From an uncultured Asticcacaulis sp. (GTDB taxonomy: Bacteria > Pseudomonadota > Alphaproteobacteria > Caulobacterales > Caulobacteraceae), in contig CAMLIY010000197.1 in NCBI GenBank assembly GCA_946480125.1, positions 1-5,732 on the forward strand: DNA of 5,732 nucleotides. The letters are read 5' to 3'. The position numbers and the translations under genes were made by a program. Under the pieces are notes generated by a model. That model made no database searches, had not been told where the DNA came from, and worked only from the letters and a program-made list of their open reading frames with translations. Of this stretch, positions 5,634 to 5,732 are shown one piece after another (the first letter of the stretch is position 1; every line of letters begins with the position of its first letter).

Positions 5634-5732
5634 CTTACTTAACTACAAACACCCGCCGAAAGTGGAAAAGCCTGAGACCGTTTCCCGCAAACCGTCACGG
5701 CGCTTGCCGGAAGCAAAGGGTTGCGCTAGAAG
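5634..5732. other. Unassigned sequence at the right edge
   Basis: I see no firm gene here. On the minus strand a frame is open from the window edge for 29 codons to a TAG at 5643-5645 and could be the tail of a convergent gene. On the plus strand a frame from a GTG at 5662 is open to the edge but has no ribosome site. Both are too short to decide. A small CGGC/GCCG hairpin (5699-5710) is present. Confidence 0.3.

Noticed and set aside
5469..5732. A tRNA, riboswitch or small structured RNA gene in the 3' hairpin region
   Set aside because: No cloverleaf, anticodon or known riboswitch core could be recognised; the hairpins are consecutive simple palindromes.

Overview
The window looks like ordinary chromosomal DNA from an alphaproteobacterium. 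GC content is fairly high by eye. Genes begin with ATG or GTG behind purine-rich ribosome sites. The pairing of a Zur-type regulator with a ZnuD-like TonB-dependent receptor fits Caulobacter/Asticcacaulis-type bacteria. That family-level placement is an inference from gene content; no RNA gene or phylogenetic marker is present.

Layout, left to right. (1) The 3' end of an unidentified Ala/Lys-rich protein, plus strand, runs in from the left edge. (2) A complete CorA-type divalent cation channel on the plus strand begins at a GTG. (3) A short intergenic strip carries small hairpins where corA meets a convergent gene. (4) A 398-residue pentapeptide-repeat protein lies on the minus strand. (5) Upstream of it is a complete Fur-family regulator on the minus strand whose metal ligands match Zur; it ends in a good intrinsic terminator. 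(6) A 128-bp divergent intergenic region carries two AT-rich dyads arranged as inverted copies, and a promoter runs through the second one. (7) A complete 666-residue TonB-dependent outer membrane receptor of the ZnuD type lies on the plus strand. (8) The last 264 bp hold no convincing gene. They contain a run of hairpins bounded by complementary CACCACCA/TGGTGGTG ends, probably an intergenic palindromic element, and then about 100 bp of unassigned sequence.

The functional core is a zinc-homeostasis pair. Zur, loaded with Zn(II), would bind the paired dyads, shut off the receptor promoter and probably its own. In zinc shortage, repression would lift and the receptor would import zinc across the outer membrane using TonB energy. 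CorA is another divalent-metal gene, but nothing visible ties it to Zur. The pentapeptide protein has its own likely promoter and is separated from zur by a terminator, so it is probably not in the zinc operon. I see no clearly new system. The most distinctive items are the operator architecture, the 3' hairpin element, the altered CorA loop and the interrupted pentapeptide architecture.
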